Assembly: GCA_050485385.1 (NCBI GenBank)
Contig: JBJHBG010000010.1
Location: 1-59,350, forward strand
Source of the DNA: RECO01 sp050485385
Lineage (GTDB): Bacteria > Pseudomonadota > Alphaproteobacteria > Geminicoccales > Geminicoccaceae
Reading direction: 5' to 3'
DNA: 59,350 nucleotides
Shown here: positions 50,774 through 58,253 of the stretch, one piece after another
Layout: each line of letters opens with the position of its first letter
How positions within the stretch are numbered: the stretch's first letter is position 1
The notes under the pieces: model-generated
Seen by the model: the letters and a program-made list of their open reading frames with translations, nothing else
Told to the model about the DNA's origin: nothing
The model's database searches: none
Made by a program: the position numbers and the translations under genes

Positions 50774-52090
50774 ATGCATCGATCGAGCGTGTTGGGTGCG
50801 GTGGCGGCGGTAGCGATGGTCGGCCACGCGCCGGCGCTGGAGGCGCGGACCGAGGTGATCTTCTGGCATGCCATGGGCGGCGAGTTGGGCCAGAAGACCC
50901 AGGCGCTGGCCGACGGCTTCAACGCCAGCCAGGACGACTTCTTCGTCCAGGCCGAGTATCGCGGCAACTACACCGAGACGATGACTGGCGCCATCGCTGC
51001 CTTCCGTGCCGGCCAGCAGCCGCACATCGTCCAGGTGTTCGAGGTCGGCACCGCCACGATGATGGCCGCCGAAGGCGCGATCTATCCGGTCCATCGGCTG
51101 ATGGCCGACACCGGCGTCGACTGGAACCCCGACGACTACCTCGCATCGGTCGTCGGCTACTACACCACCCCGGACGGCCGCATGCTGTCGATGCCGTTCA
51201 ACAGTTCGACGCCGGTGATGTACTACAACAAGGCGCACTTCGCTGCGGCCGGCCTCGACCCCGACGCCCCGCCGACGACCTGGGCCGAGATGAGCGATGC
51301 CATCGACGCGGTGCAAGCCGCCGGCATTCCGTGCGGCTTCACCACCGGCTGGCAGAGCTGGGTGCAGATCGAGAACTTCTCGGCATGGCACGACCTGCCG
51401 CTCGGCACGCTGGAGAACGGCTTCGCCGGCCTCGGCACCGAACTGGTCTTCAACACCACCGCCGCCGTCGACCACATCGCCATGCTCGGCGAGTGGCAAC
51501 GCACCCGCAAGTTCGACTATGGCGGCCGTCAGTCGGACGCAGCCCCCAAGTTCTACTCGGGCGAATGCACCTTCTACACCAATAGCTCCGCCGCCTACGC
51601 GGGCGTCGTCGCCAACACCGACTTCGACTTCGGCATCGCGATGCTGCCGTATCATGACCACATCGAGAGCGCGCCACAGAACTCGATCATCGGCGGCGCC
51701 ACCTTGTGGGTGCTGCAGGGCAAGGACGCGGACAGCTATCGCGGCGTTGCCGAGTTCTTCAACTACTTGGCCACGCCCGAGGTGCAGGCGCAGTGGCACC
51801 AGGACACCGGCTACCTGCCGATCACCTACAGCGCCTACGAACTCAGCAAGCAGCAAGGGTTCTACGAGGCCAATCCGGGCACCGAGACCTCGATCCTGCA
51901 AATGACGCTGAACGAACCCTCCGAGAACTCGAAGGGTCTGCGCTTCGGCAGCTACGTCCAAATTCGCGACATCATCAACGAAGAGTTGGAGGCCGTCTGG
52001 AGCGGCCAGAAGTCGGCGCAGCAAGCGCTCGACGACGCGGCCGCCCGCGGCAACGACCTGCTCCGCCGCTTCGAAGCCGACAACAGCTGA
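50774..52090 (+). CDS. ugpB: UgpB-like ABC transporter substrate-binding protein
   Basis: 438-residue periplasmic binding protein of the family 1 (carbohydrate) class, closest in pattern to UgpB for glycerol-3-phosphate. Signal MHRSSVLGAVAAVAMVGHAP, then EVIFWHAMGGELGQKTQALADGFN (UgpB-like), SSTPVMYYNKAHF and the C-terminal NSKGLRFGSYVQIRDIINEELEAVWSG. The start is set by GGGAGG 5 bases upstream, which lies in a strong hairpin. Substrate assignment is by resemblance; the operon has an M20 peptidase in place of ugpQ. Confidence 0.9.
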   Translation: MHRSSVLGAVAAVAMVGHAPALEARTEVIFWHAMGGELGQKTQALADGFNASQDDFFVQAEYRGNYTETMTGAIAAFRAGQQPHIVQVFEVGTATMMAAEGAIYPVHRLMADTGVDWNPDDYLASVVGYYTTPDGRMLSMPFNSSTPVMYYNKAHFAAAGLDPDAPPTTWAEMSDAIDAVQAAGIPCGFTTGWQSWVQIENFSAWHDLPLGTLENGFAGLGTELVFNTTAAVDHIAMLGEWQRTRKFDYGGRQSDAAPKFYSGECTFYTNSSAAYAGVVANTDFDFGIAMLPYHDHIESAPQNSIIGGATLWVLQGKDADSYRGVAEFFNYLATPEVQAQWHQDTGYLPITYSAYELSKQQGFYEANPGTETSILQMTLNEPSENSKGLRFGSYVQIRDIINEELEAVWSGQKSAQQALDDAAARGNDLLRRFEADNS

Positions 52091-52101
52091 GGAACGGACG
52101 C

Positions 52102-52125
52102 CCTGGGGCCGGTCTCGGCCCCAGG
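52102..52125 (+). other. Intercistronic hairpin between ugpB-like and ugpA-like genes
   Basis: CCTGGGGCCG / CGGCCCCAGG, a perfect 10-bp stem with a GTCT loop, 11 bases after the ugpB stop and 11 bases before the ugpA ATG. No T-run follows. ugpA lacks a clear ribosome binding site. It matches the location of hairpins after the other binding-protein genes. Confidence 0.55.
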
Positions 52126-52136
52126 CTCCGCTGCCG

Positions 52137-53021
52137 ATGCACAAGCGCGTCACCTTCGACCACAAGCTCCTGCCCTACCTGCTGGTAGCGCCGCAGCTCG
52201 CCATCACCTTCGTCTTCTTCCTCTGGCCGGCGGCGCAAGCGCTCTGGACGTCGACCCAGCGCGAGGACGCCTTCGGCCTCCGCCGCGAGTTCGTCGGCCT
52301 CGCCAACTTCGAGCGGCTGTTCGCCAGCCCGACCTATCTCGAGAGCTTCACCACCACCTTGATCTTCAGCGCGGCGGTGACGGTCTCCGTGCTGGTGCTC
52401 GGCCTTTTGTTGGCCGCCATGGCCGACCGCATCCTCAAGGGCATCACCACCTATCGCACGCTGCTGATCTGGCCCTACGCCGTGGCCCCGGCGGTGGCGG
52501 GCGTGCTTTGGCTGTTCATGTTCCACCCGACGGTGGGGATCGTCGCCTACGCGCTCCAGGGCTTCGGCATCACCTGGAACCATCACCTGAGCGGCACGCA
52601 CGCGCTACTGTTGGTGATCGTCGCCGCCACGTGGAAGCAGGTCGCCTACACGTTCCTCTTCTTCCTCGCCGCGATGCAGTCGATCCCCAAAAGCCTGATC
52701 GAAGCGGCGGCCATCGACGGCGCAGGTCCGTGGAAGCGCTTTCGCACCATCGTCTTCCCCCTGATCGCACCGACGAGCTTCTTCCTCTTGGTGGTGACGC
52801 TGGTCTACTCGTTCTTCGACACCTTCCCGATCATCGACGCCATCACCCGCGGCGGTCCGGCGCGGGCCACCGAGATCCTGGTCTACAAAGTCTACCGCGA
52901 TGGCTTCATCGCCCTCGACCTCGGCTCGTCGGCAGCGCAAAGCGTCGTGCTGATGTTGATCGTCGTCGGCCTCACCGTCGTCCAGTTCCGCTACGTCGAG
53001 CGCCGGGTGCAGTACCAATGA
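52137..53021 (+). CDS. ugpA: UgpA-like ABC transporter permease
   Basis: 294-residue MalF-class permease with six helices. KLLPYLLVAPQLAITFVFFLWPAAQALW is the UgpA-like first helix, and the EAA loop is AAMQSIPKSLIEAAAIDGAGPWKRFRTIVFPLIAP. Sits between the hairpin at 52102 and the coupled permease gene (ATGA overlap). Confidence 0.91.
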   Translation: MHKRVTFDHKLLPYLLVAPQLAITFVFFLWPAAQALWTSTQREDAFGLRREFVGLANFERLFASPTYLESFTTTLIFSAAVTVSVLVLGLLLAAMADRILKGITTYRTLLIWPYAVAPAVAGVLWLFMFHPTVGIVAYALQGFGITWNHHLSGTHALLLVIVAATWKQVAYTFLFFLAAMQSIPKSLIEAAAIDGAGPWKRFRTIVFPLIAPTSFFLLVVTLVYSFFDTFPIIDAITRGGPARATEILVYKVYRDGFIALDLGSSAAQSVVLMLIVVGLTVVQFRYVERRVQYQ

Positions 53022-53866
53022 TCGAGAAGACGCGGTATCTCGACATCCTCTCGCACCTCGTCGTCGTCTGCGGAATTCTCCTGGTCGCCTTCCCCTTGTG
53101 GCTGGCGTTCGTCGCCTCCACGCACGGGCCGGGTGCGCTCTACCGGCCGCCGATGCCGCTCTGGCCCGGCGACCAGCTCTGGACCAACTACTCGGCGGTG
53201 CTGTTCGACGGCGTCTCGCGCGTCGGCGGCGCGCCGGTCGGCACCATGCTGTTCAACTCGATGGTCATGGCCCTGGCGATCGCCTTCGGCAAGATCGTGA
53301 TCTCCCTCTTGTCGGCCTTTGCCATCGTCTATTTCCGCTTTCCCTTCCGCATGCTGTGCTTTTGGACCATCTTCATCACCCTGATGCTGCCGGTGGAGGT
53401 GCGCATCCTGCCGACCTACCAAGTCGCCAGCGACCTCAACCTCCTCAACAGCTACACCGGGCTGGTCCTGCCGATCGTCGCGTCGGCCACCGCCACCTTC
53501 CTCTTCCGCCAGTTCTTCTTGACGGTGCCGGACGAGCTGACCGAGGCGGCGCGCATCGACGGCGCCGGGCCGATGAAGTTCTTCTGGGACATCCTGCTGC
53601 CGCTGTCGAAGGTGAACATCGCCGCCTTGTTCGTCATCATGTTCATCTACGGCTGGAACCAGTATCTCTGGCCGCTGCTGATCACGACGGGGGATTCCAT
53701 GACCACCATCGTCATGGGCATCAAGCGGATGGTGCAGATCCCGGACGGCCAGCCGCCCTGGCACGAGGTGATGGCCGTCACCACCTTGGCGCTGCTGCCG
53801 CCGGTGGTCGTGGTCGTGCTGATGCAGCGCTGGTTCGTCAAAGGCTTGATCGACACGGAGAAGTAG
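53018..53866 (+). CDS. ugpE: UgpE-like ABC transporter permease
   Basis: 282-residue MalG-class permease with six helices. ILSHLVVVCGILLVAFPLWLAFVAST is helix 1, FRQFFLTVPDELTEAARIDGAGPMKFFWDILLPLSKV the EAA loop, and FIYGWNQYLWPLLIT the usual UgpE motif. Start ATG lies inside the ugpA stop; the next gene begins one base after its own stop. Confidence 0.92.
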   Translation: MIEKTRYLDILSHLVVVCGILLVAFPLWLAFVASTHGPGALYRPPMPLWPGDQLWTNYSAVLFDGVSRVGGAPVGTMLFNSMVMALAIAFGKIVISLLSAFAIVYFRFPFRMLCFWTIFITLMLPVEVRILPTYQVASDLNLLNSYTGLVLPIVASATATFLFRQFFLTVPDELTEAARIDGAGPMKFFWDILLPLSKVNIAALFVIMFIYGWNQYLWPLLITTGDSMTTIVMGIKRMVQIPDGQPPWHEVMAVTTLALLPPVVVVVLMQRWFVKGLIDTEK

Positions 53867-53867
53867 C

Positions 53868-54965
53868 TTGGCAGGGGTACACGTCGACGGCGTCGTCAAA
53901 TCGTTCGGCCCGGTGGAGGTCCTCAAGGGGGTCGACGTCACCGTCGCCGACGGCGAGATGTTGGTGATCCTCGGCGCGTCCGGCTGCGGCAAGACCACCC
54001 TGCTCCGCCTCGTCGCCGGGCTGGAAACGCTGACCTCCGGCACCATCCGCATCGGCGAGCGGGTGGTGAACGACGTCGAGCCGAAGGACCGCGACATCGC
54101 CATGGTCTTTCAGAGCTACGCGCTCTACCCGCACATGAAGGTCTACGACAACATGGCCTACGGCCTGCGCAATCGGGGCATGGGTCGCGCGGAGATCGAT
54201 CGTCGTGTGAAGGAAGCCGCGCAACTCCTTGGTCTTGCGGCGTTTTTGGAGCGCAAGCCGCGGCAGCTCTCGGGTGGCCAGCGGCAGCGCGTAGCGATGG
54301 GCCGCGCCATTGTCCGCGAGCCCGCCGTGTTCCTGTTCGACGAGCCTCTTTCCAATCTCGACGCGGCCCTGCGCGCGCAGATGCGCGTCGAGATCCGCCA
54401 GTTGCAGAAGCGTCTGGCCACGACCGGCATCTTCGTCACCCACGACCAGGTCGAGGCGATGACGATGGCCGACCGCATCATGCTGATGAACGGCGGCCGG
54501 GTGGAGCAGATCGGCCCGCCGATGGACCTCTACGGCCGGCCGGAAAGCCGTTACGTCGCCACCTTCATCGGCGCGCCTCGCATGAACCTCCTCGACGGCA
54601 CGCTCGACGCCAACGGCCGCACCTTCCGCGGCGCGGGCCTGAAGCTCGCTCTGCCCGATGCGCGCCCCGCCTGGGCGGGCCGGCCGCTCACGCTCGGCAT
54701 TCGACCCGAACACGTCCACCTCGCCCGGGGCAACGGCGAGGTCGCGTTCCGCCTGCCCGTCCGGTTGATCGAACGGCTCGGCGCCGACCAGGTGGTGTTC
54801 GGCGACCTGGACGCCGGCAACCCCTTCCTGGTACGCCTGCCGGGTGGCCTCGAGATCGAGGAAGGCCACGTCCTGGACCTCGCGGTCGATCCGCAGAGCC
54901 TCCATCCCTTCGACGCCGCCGACGGCCGGCGGCTGGAGGACTGGTGCCCGCGGCTCGCCGCCTGA
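53868..54965 (+). CDS. ugpC: UgpC-like ABC transporter ATP-binding protein
   Basis: 365-residue ATPase of the MalK/UgpC class: Walker A GASGCGKTT, Q-loop MVFQSYALYPHMKVYDNM, signature LSGGQRQRVAMGRAIVREP, Walker B LFDEPLSNLDA, H-loop FVTHDQVEAMT, then a C-terminal TOBE domain (about 235-355) with GIRPEHVHLA. It starts at TTG 53868, one base after the ugpE stop. Completes the importer. Confidence 0.92.
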   Translation: MAGVHVDGVVKSFGPVEVLKGVDVTVADGEMLVILGASGCGKTTLLRLVAGLETLTSGTIRIGERVVNDVEPKDRDIAMVFQSYALYPHMKVYDNMAYGLRNRGMGRAEIDRRVKEAAQLLGLAAFLERKPRQLSGGQRQRVAMGRAIVREPAVFLFDEPLSNLDAALRAQMRVEIRQLQKRLATTGIFVTHDQVEAMTMADRIMLMNGGRVEQIGPPMDLYGRPESRYVATFIGAPRMNLLDGTLDANGRTFRGAGLKLALPDARPAWAGRPLTLGIRPEHVHLARGNGEVAFRLPVRLIERLGADQVVFGDLDAGNPFLVRLPGGLEIEEGHVLDLAVDPQSLHPFDAADGRRLEDWCPRLAA

Positions 54966-55007
54966 CCCACCGGCCGACGGGGCCGACCTTTGCGGAGAGC
55001 GGATCGG

Positions 55008-56129
55008 GTGCTGGATACCAACACGATGCTGGCCGACCTGAAGATCTGGGTCGAGCACGAGACGCCGACCTCCGAGCCGGCGGCGGTGAACGCTCTCTCC
55101 CACCACATCGAAGGCCAGTTCCGAGCGCTCGGCGCCAGCACCGAGCGCGTCGCCGGCCGGGACGGCTACGGCGATCACCTGCTGATCGAAAGTCCGTGGG
55201 GTGCCGACGCCGGCTCGGTGCTCGTGCTTTGCCACATCGACACGGTCCACCCCATCGGCACGCTCGCCGAGAACCCGTTCCGTATCGATGGCGACCAGGC
55301 GTACGGACCCGGCATCTACGACATGAAGGGCGGGGCGTATCTGGCCTACTGCGCCTATCGAGATCTCGCCGGCAAGGATATGACGGACCAGCGGAAACTG
55401 AGGCTCGTTTACACCTCGGACGAGGAAGTCGGCAGCCCGACCTCGCGGGCGCTGATCGAACGCCTCGCCGCCGAGGCCTCGGCCGTACTGGTGGTCGAGC
55501 CCGCGCGCGAGGGCGGCAAGGTGGTGGTCGCCCGCCGTGGCGTTGCCCGCTACGTCGTCAGCTTCCGGGGCCGGCCGGCGCATTCCGGCTCCAAGCACCG
55601 GGACGGCCGCAGCGCCATCAAGGAGATGGCCCGCCAGATCCTCGATTGGGAGGCGATGACGGACTACGCCAAGAACCTCTCGGTCAACGTCGGCATCGTG
55701 AAGGGCGGGACCGCCTTCAACGTGGTGCCGGAAGAGGCCACGGCCTATGTCGACATCCGCGTCCCCAACCCGGAGGTCACGGCCGAAGCCATCGCCCGCT
55801 TCGAAGCCAGCCGCTGCTACGATCCGGACGTAGCCATGACGCTCGCGGGCGGGCTCAACCGGCCGGCCATGCCGCCCAACGACGCCACCGAGACCCTGTT
55901 CGAGCGCGCCGCCCCGATCGCCGCCTGCCACGGCATCATCCTCGAGGGCATCCACACCGGCGGCGGCAGCGACGGCAACTTCACCTACGACAAGGCCCCC
56001 ACCCTCGACGGCCTCGGCGTCGACGGCGACGGTGCCCATACCAAGTGGGAGCACCTCCGCATCTCGTCCCTGGAGGAGCGCGGCGGCTTCCTGGTCGACC
56101 TCGTGGCCGACCTCGCAGCCGAACTTTGA
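55008..56129 (+). CDS. M20 family metallopeptidase (carboxypeptidase G2-like)
   Basis: 373-residue di-zinc amidohydrolase of the CPG2/ArgE/DapE group. Metal and catalytic marks: VLCHIDTVHPIG (first His), YGPGIYDMKGG (bridging Asp), YTSDEEVGSP (catalytic Glu-Glu) and the C-terminal GIHTGGGSDGN (His ligand). The dimerisation domain spans about 170-280 (HSGSKHRDGRSAIKEMA). No signal peptide. I took GTG 55008 with GGAG 10 bases upstream; TTG 54990 adds six residues. It follows the ugpC-like gene by 42 bases on the same strand. Confidence 0.88.
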   Translation: MLDTNTMLADLKIWVEHETPTSEPAAVNALSHHIEGQFRALGASTERVAGRDGYGDHLLIESPWGADAGSVLVLCHIDTVHPIGTLAENPFRIDGDQAYGPGIYDMKGGAYLAYCAYRDLAGKDMTDQRKLRLVYTSDEEVGSPTSRALIERLAAEASAVLVVEPAREGGKVVVARRGVARYVVSFRGRPAHSGSKHRDGRSAIKEMARQILDWEAMTDYAKNLSVNVGIVKGGTAFNVVPEEATAYVDIRVPNPEVTAEAIARFEASRCYDPDVAMTLAGGLNRPAMPPNDATETLFERAAPIAACHGIILEGIHTGGGSDGNFTYDKAPTLDGLGVDGDGAHTKWEHLRISSLEERGGFLVDLVADLAAEL

Positions 56130-56165
56130 GGTGACGCAAGTCCTCGTCGTCGATGTCGGCGTGCG

Positions 56166-57011
56166 CTACCCCGGCCGCCTCGCCGCCAGGGTGAATGCCA
56201 AGGGCAGCCACGGCTCGTCCGGCCAGCGGTAGAGGCGGTCCGCGCCCTTCTCGAGGCAGCGGAACATCCGCCAGGGTACGGCGTCGTGCTCGCGTAACGC
56301 CTCGATCCGGAGCCCCTCGGCGAGGACCGCCGAAGCGATCCGCCCGAGGCCGTGCATCCAGGCGTAGGCGCGGCGGTTGGTCAGCATGACGTCGGGGTTC
56401 GCGTAGTCCTGGGCCTCGTCCAGCTCGAGGGCGTCGCGCCGGAAGTAGGGTGCGAACCACCCGGGCCGTCCGCCATCGCCTGGTGCTGCGTCGTCGAACA
56501 CCAGTGCGGAGGGGTGGCCGTCGAGCAGGTAGAGCAGTCCACCGGGGCGGACGAAGCTCGCGGCCACGTGCGCCCAGCGCTCGATGTCGGGCAGCCAACC
56601 GATCGTTCCCCAGGTCGTAAAGACCAAGTCGAAGGGCGCTGCACCTGCGAGCGCGGCCGGGGCGTCGTAGACGTTGCAACGGACGAACTCGGCGCGATCG
56701 GCAAGCTGGAGCTCCGCGGCGAGACCCCGTGCCGCCTGGATCGCCGCCGCCGAGAAGTCCACCCCCACCACTTCGGCACCCCGTTGCGCCAACGTGAGGC
56801 TGTCGGCGCCGAAATGGCATTGCAGGTGGAGCACGCGCCGTCCGTCGACCGGCCCGAAAAGCTCCGCCAGTTCGCGCTCCTCGATCGCGTACAACCGGCC
56901 TTTCGCCGCCCGGAGCTGGCTCAGGTCGTAGCCGCCGGGCGCCATGTGCACGTCGACGCGTTCGTCCCAATTGCGCCGGTTCGCCTCGAACATGGCATCG
57001 AGATCGGTCAT
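56166..57011 (-). CDS. Class I SAM-dependent methyltransferase
   Basis: 281-residue enzyme with the Rossmann methyltransferase fold: motif I RVLHLQCHFGADSLTLAQRG, motif II VVGVDFSAAAI, motif III region FVRCNVYDAP, and post-motif FDLVFTTWGTIGWLPD. Substrate unknown. ATG 57011 is used; GTG 57017 is two codons earlier; neither has a strong ribosome binding site. Convergent with the M20 gene. Confidence 0.86.
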   Translation of the reverse strand: MTDLDAMFEANRRNWDERVDVHMAPGGYDLSQLRAAKGRLYAIEERELAELFGPVDGRRVLHLQCHFGADSLTLAQRGAEVVGVDFSAAAIQAARGLAAELQLADRAEFVRCNVYDAPAALAGAAPFDLVFTTWGTIGWLPDIERWAHVAASFVRPGGLLYLLDGHPSALVFDDAAPGDGGRPGWFAPYFRRDALELDEAQDYANPDVMLTNRRAYAWMHGLGRIASAVLAEGLRIEALREHDAVPWRMFRCLEKGADRLYRWPDEPWLPLAFTLAARRPG

Positions 57012-57263
57012 CGCCACGGCACCGGTTCAATCTATGGCCCAACTCATCGCATGCGGCACGACCGCTGACCAGACCGACAGGAAGCGGTTGACGCCGCGCG
57101 CCGCGTGCGCGAGTCGCTCGGCGAGCTTCGGAGCGACGCCCTTGGATGCATCACCAAAACGGCCCGCGCTGCACCGGCGGCGCGGCGGGCTCTCGGCGAA
57201 GCGCTGGCGCCGGCAGTCGAGGGGCGGCGTCGCCCGTGACACCGCAGCGACGGGTCGAGCCGC

Positions 57264-57851
57264 ATGACCGAGGTCCACGTCGGCAATCTCGTCGTGCGCG
57301 ACCGGGTCGGCATGCCCGACGTCGTCACGGCCATCGCCCGCCAACTCCTGGCGCTGCCGGGCGTCGATCCCAGCCTCTTCCAGCGCATCACCCTCAGCCC
57401 CAAGCGCGTCGGCGTGGTCCACGGCAAGTGCCGCTACCCCCGCCCCGCCAAGGGCAACCGGCCCGGCGCCGAACTCCGCGCCCAAGGCTACGTCATCACC
57501 GCCGCCGTCCGGCCCGAGCGCTGGGTCTATCCGCAGGGCCTTGCGCATTGGGGTGCGCTTTCGGCCCCGCGCACCAAGCAGGGCTGGCAGAGCGGCCCGG
57601 TCGTCTACGGCTTCCGCACGCCCGAGATCGCCGCGGGCTTCGTCCTCGCCCACGAATTCGCGCACGTCGCCCTGCGGCAGAAATGGATGGCCGTGAAGAA
57701 CACCGAAGCCGTGACCAACGCGCTCGCCGTCCACTGGTGCGAGACCGCGCGACTCCCGGTCGAGGTTCGGCCCACGGTGCGCGGCGCACGCCTCGTTCCG
57801 CCCAGCCGCGTGCTCGGCTTCGCCAAACCGCGACAAGGCTGGCTCTGGTAG
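57264..57851 (+). CDS. Putative zinc-dependent protease-like protein with HExxH motif
   Basis: 195 residues, no signal peptide, no family I recognise. The frame contains AHEFAHVALRQKW (H130, E131, H134), a zinc-protease core motif, followed by E148 in NTEAVTNALA as a likely third ligand (HExxH-x13-E, gluzincin spacing). The N-terminal half is basic with PKRVGVVHGKCRYPRPAKGNR. The arrangement recalls small ImmA/IrrE- or SprT-like metalloproteins, but no strong match is visible. It is divergent from the methyltransferase gene. Confidence 0.65.
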   Translation: MTEVHVGNLVVRDRVGMPDVVTAIARQLLALPGVDPSLFQRITLSPKRVGVVHGKCRYPRPAKGNRPGAELRAQGYVITAAVRPERWVYPQGLAHWGALSAPRTKQGWQSGPVVYGFRTPEIAAGFVLAHEFAHVALRQKWMAVKNTEAVTNALAVHWCETARLPVEVRPTVRGARLVPPSRVLGFAKPRQGWLW

Positions 57852-57865
57852 CGCCTTGCCCGAAC

Positions 57866-57894
57866 GAAAAAGCGCCGGGTCCGAAGACCCGGCG
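57866..57894 (-). terminator. Rho-independent terminator on the minus strand
   Basis: Perfect 9-bp stem CGCCGGGTC / GACCCGGCG (57873-57881 and 57886-57894). On the minus strand it closes a TTCG tetraloop with a C-G pair and is followed by CTTTTT. No minus-strand protein gene lies within 350 bp upstream of it, so it must end a non-coding transcript. Confidence 0.8.
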
Positions 57895-57985
57895 AGCTTG
57901 ATCAGGGAGGCTAAACGTCTGGGGCGAAGGCGAACCTTCGAGGCCGGCGAAGCCGACCGGGGCAGAAACCCCGCAGCAATCGAAC
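57866..57985 (-). ncRNA. Candidate structured small RNA
   Basis: On the minus strand about 115-120 bases before and including the terminator fold strongly. A GCAGCAA/TTGCTGC stem (57972-57978 with 57994-58000) encloses GTCTGGG, which is also complementary to CCCAGAC at 57914-57920 (possible pseudoknot). GGGG/CCCC, GGTCGGC/GCCGGCC and CGAAGG/CCTTCG hairpins follow in series. Then comes a single-stranded-looking stretch with CCTCCC, the anti-ribosome-binding-site word common in alphaproteobacterial regulatory RNAs. The 5' end and promoter (a TACTTA -10-like box near 58010) are uncertain. I recognise no Rfam family. Confidence 0.5.
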
Positions 57986-58146
57986 CCAGACCCTTGCTGC
58001 ATTGCGATAAGTAGGTTGCCTCGTCCGACTTTGCTACCGTTCCAACGCATGGTAGCCCCGCGACAACGCGACGGCTCGCCGCAGCGCAAAGCCGTCGGCG
58101 GGCAGCGCCATCAAGGCGAGGTCTTCGCTGTGGACCCCTGACCTGC

Positions 58147-58152
58147 TACACT
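58147..58152 (+). promoter_or_regulatory. Possible -10 element for xseA
   Basis: TACACT at 58147-58152 resembles a housekeeping -10; a weak TTCGCT lies 17 bases upstream (58124-58129). It is about 100 bases upstream of the xseA ATG. Low confidence. Confidence 0.25.
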
Positions 58153-58200
58153 CCGCCTTGTGATCGTGGTCCTAGGCTCGCTGCGAGAGAACGGAGAATC

Positions 58201-58236
58201 GAAACGAACCGAGAGCCCACATTTCGCGTTCGTTTC
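58201..58236. promoter_or_regulatory. Perfect 9-bp inverted repeat upstream of xseA
   Basis: GAAACGAAC (58201-58209) and GTTCGTTTC (58228-58236) with an 18-base centre, 17 bases before the xseA ATG. It could be an operator or an mRNA leader hairpin. It is not the GTTC-N7-GTTC LexA box of alphaproteobacteria. Confidence 0.45.
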
Positions 58237-58253
58237 CAAGCGCTTGGGTAAAA

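Noticed and set aside
57866..58020. tmRNA, SRP RNA, RNase P RNA or 6S RNA as identity of the candidate small RNA
   Set aside because: None of their diagnostic conserved strings (tag-peptide frame, SRP tetraloop domain, P4 helix sequences) can be found; the identity is left open.
58189..58236. LexA (SOS) box upstream of xseA
   Set aside because: GAAC and GTTC words occur, but not with the 7-base spacing of the alphaproteobacterial box.
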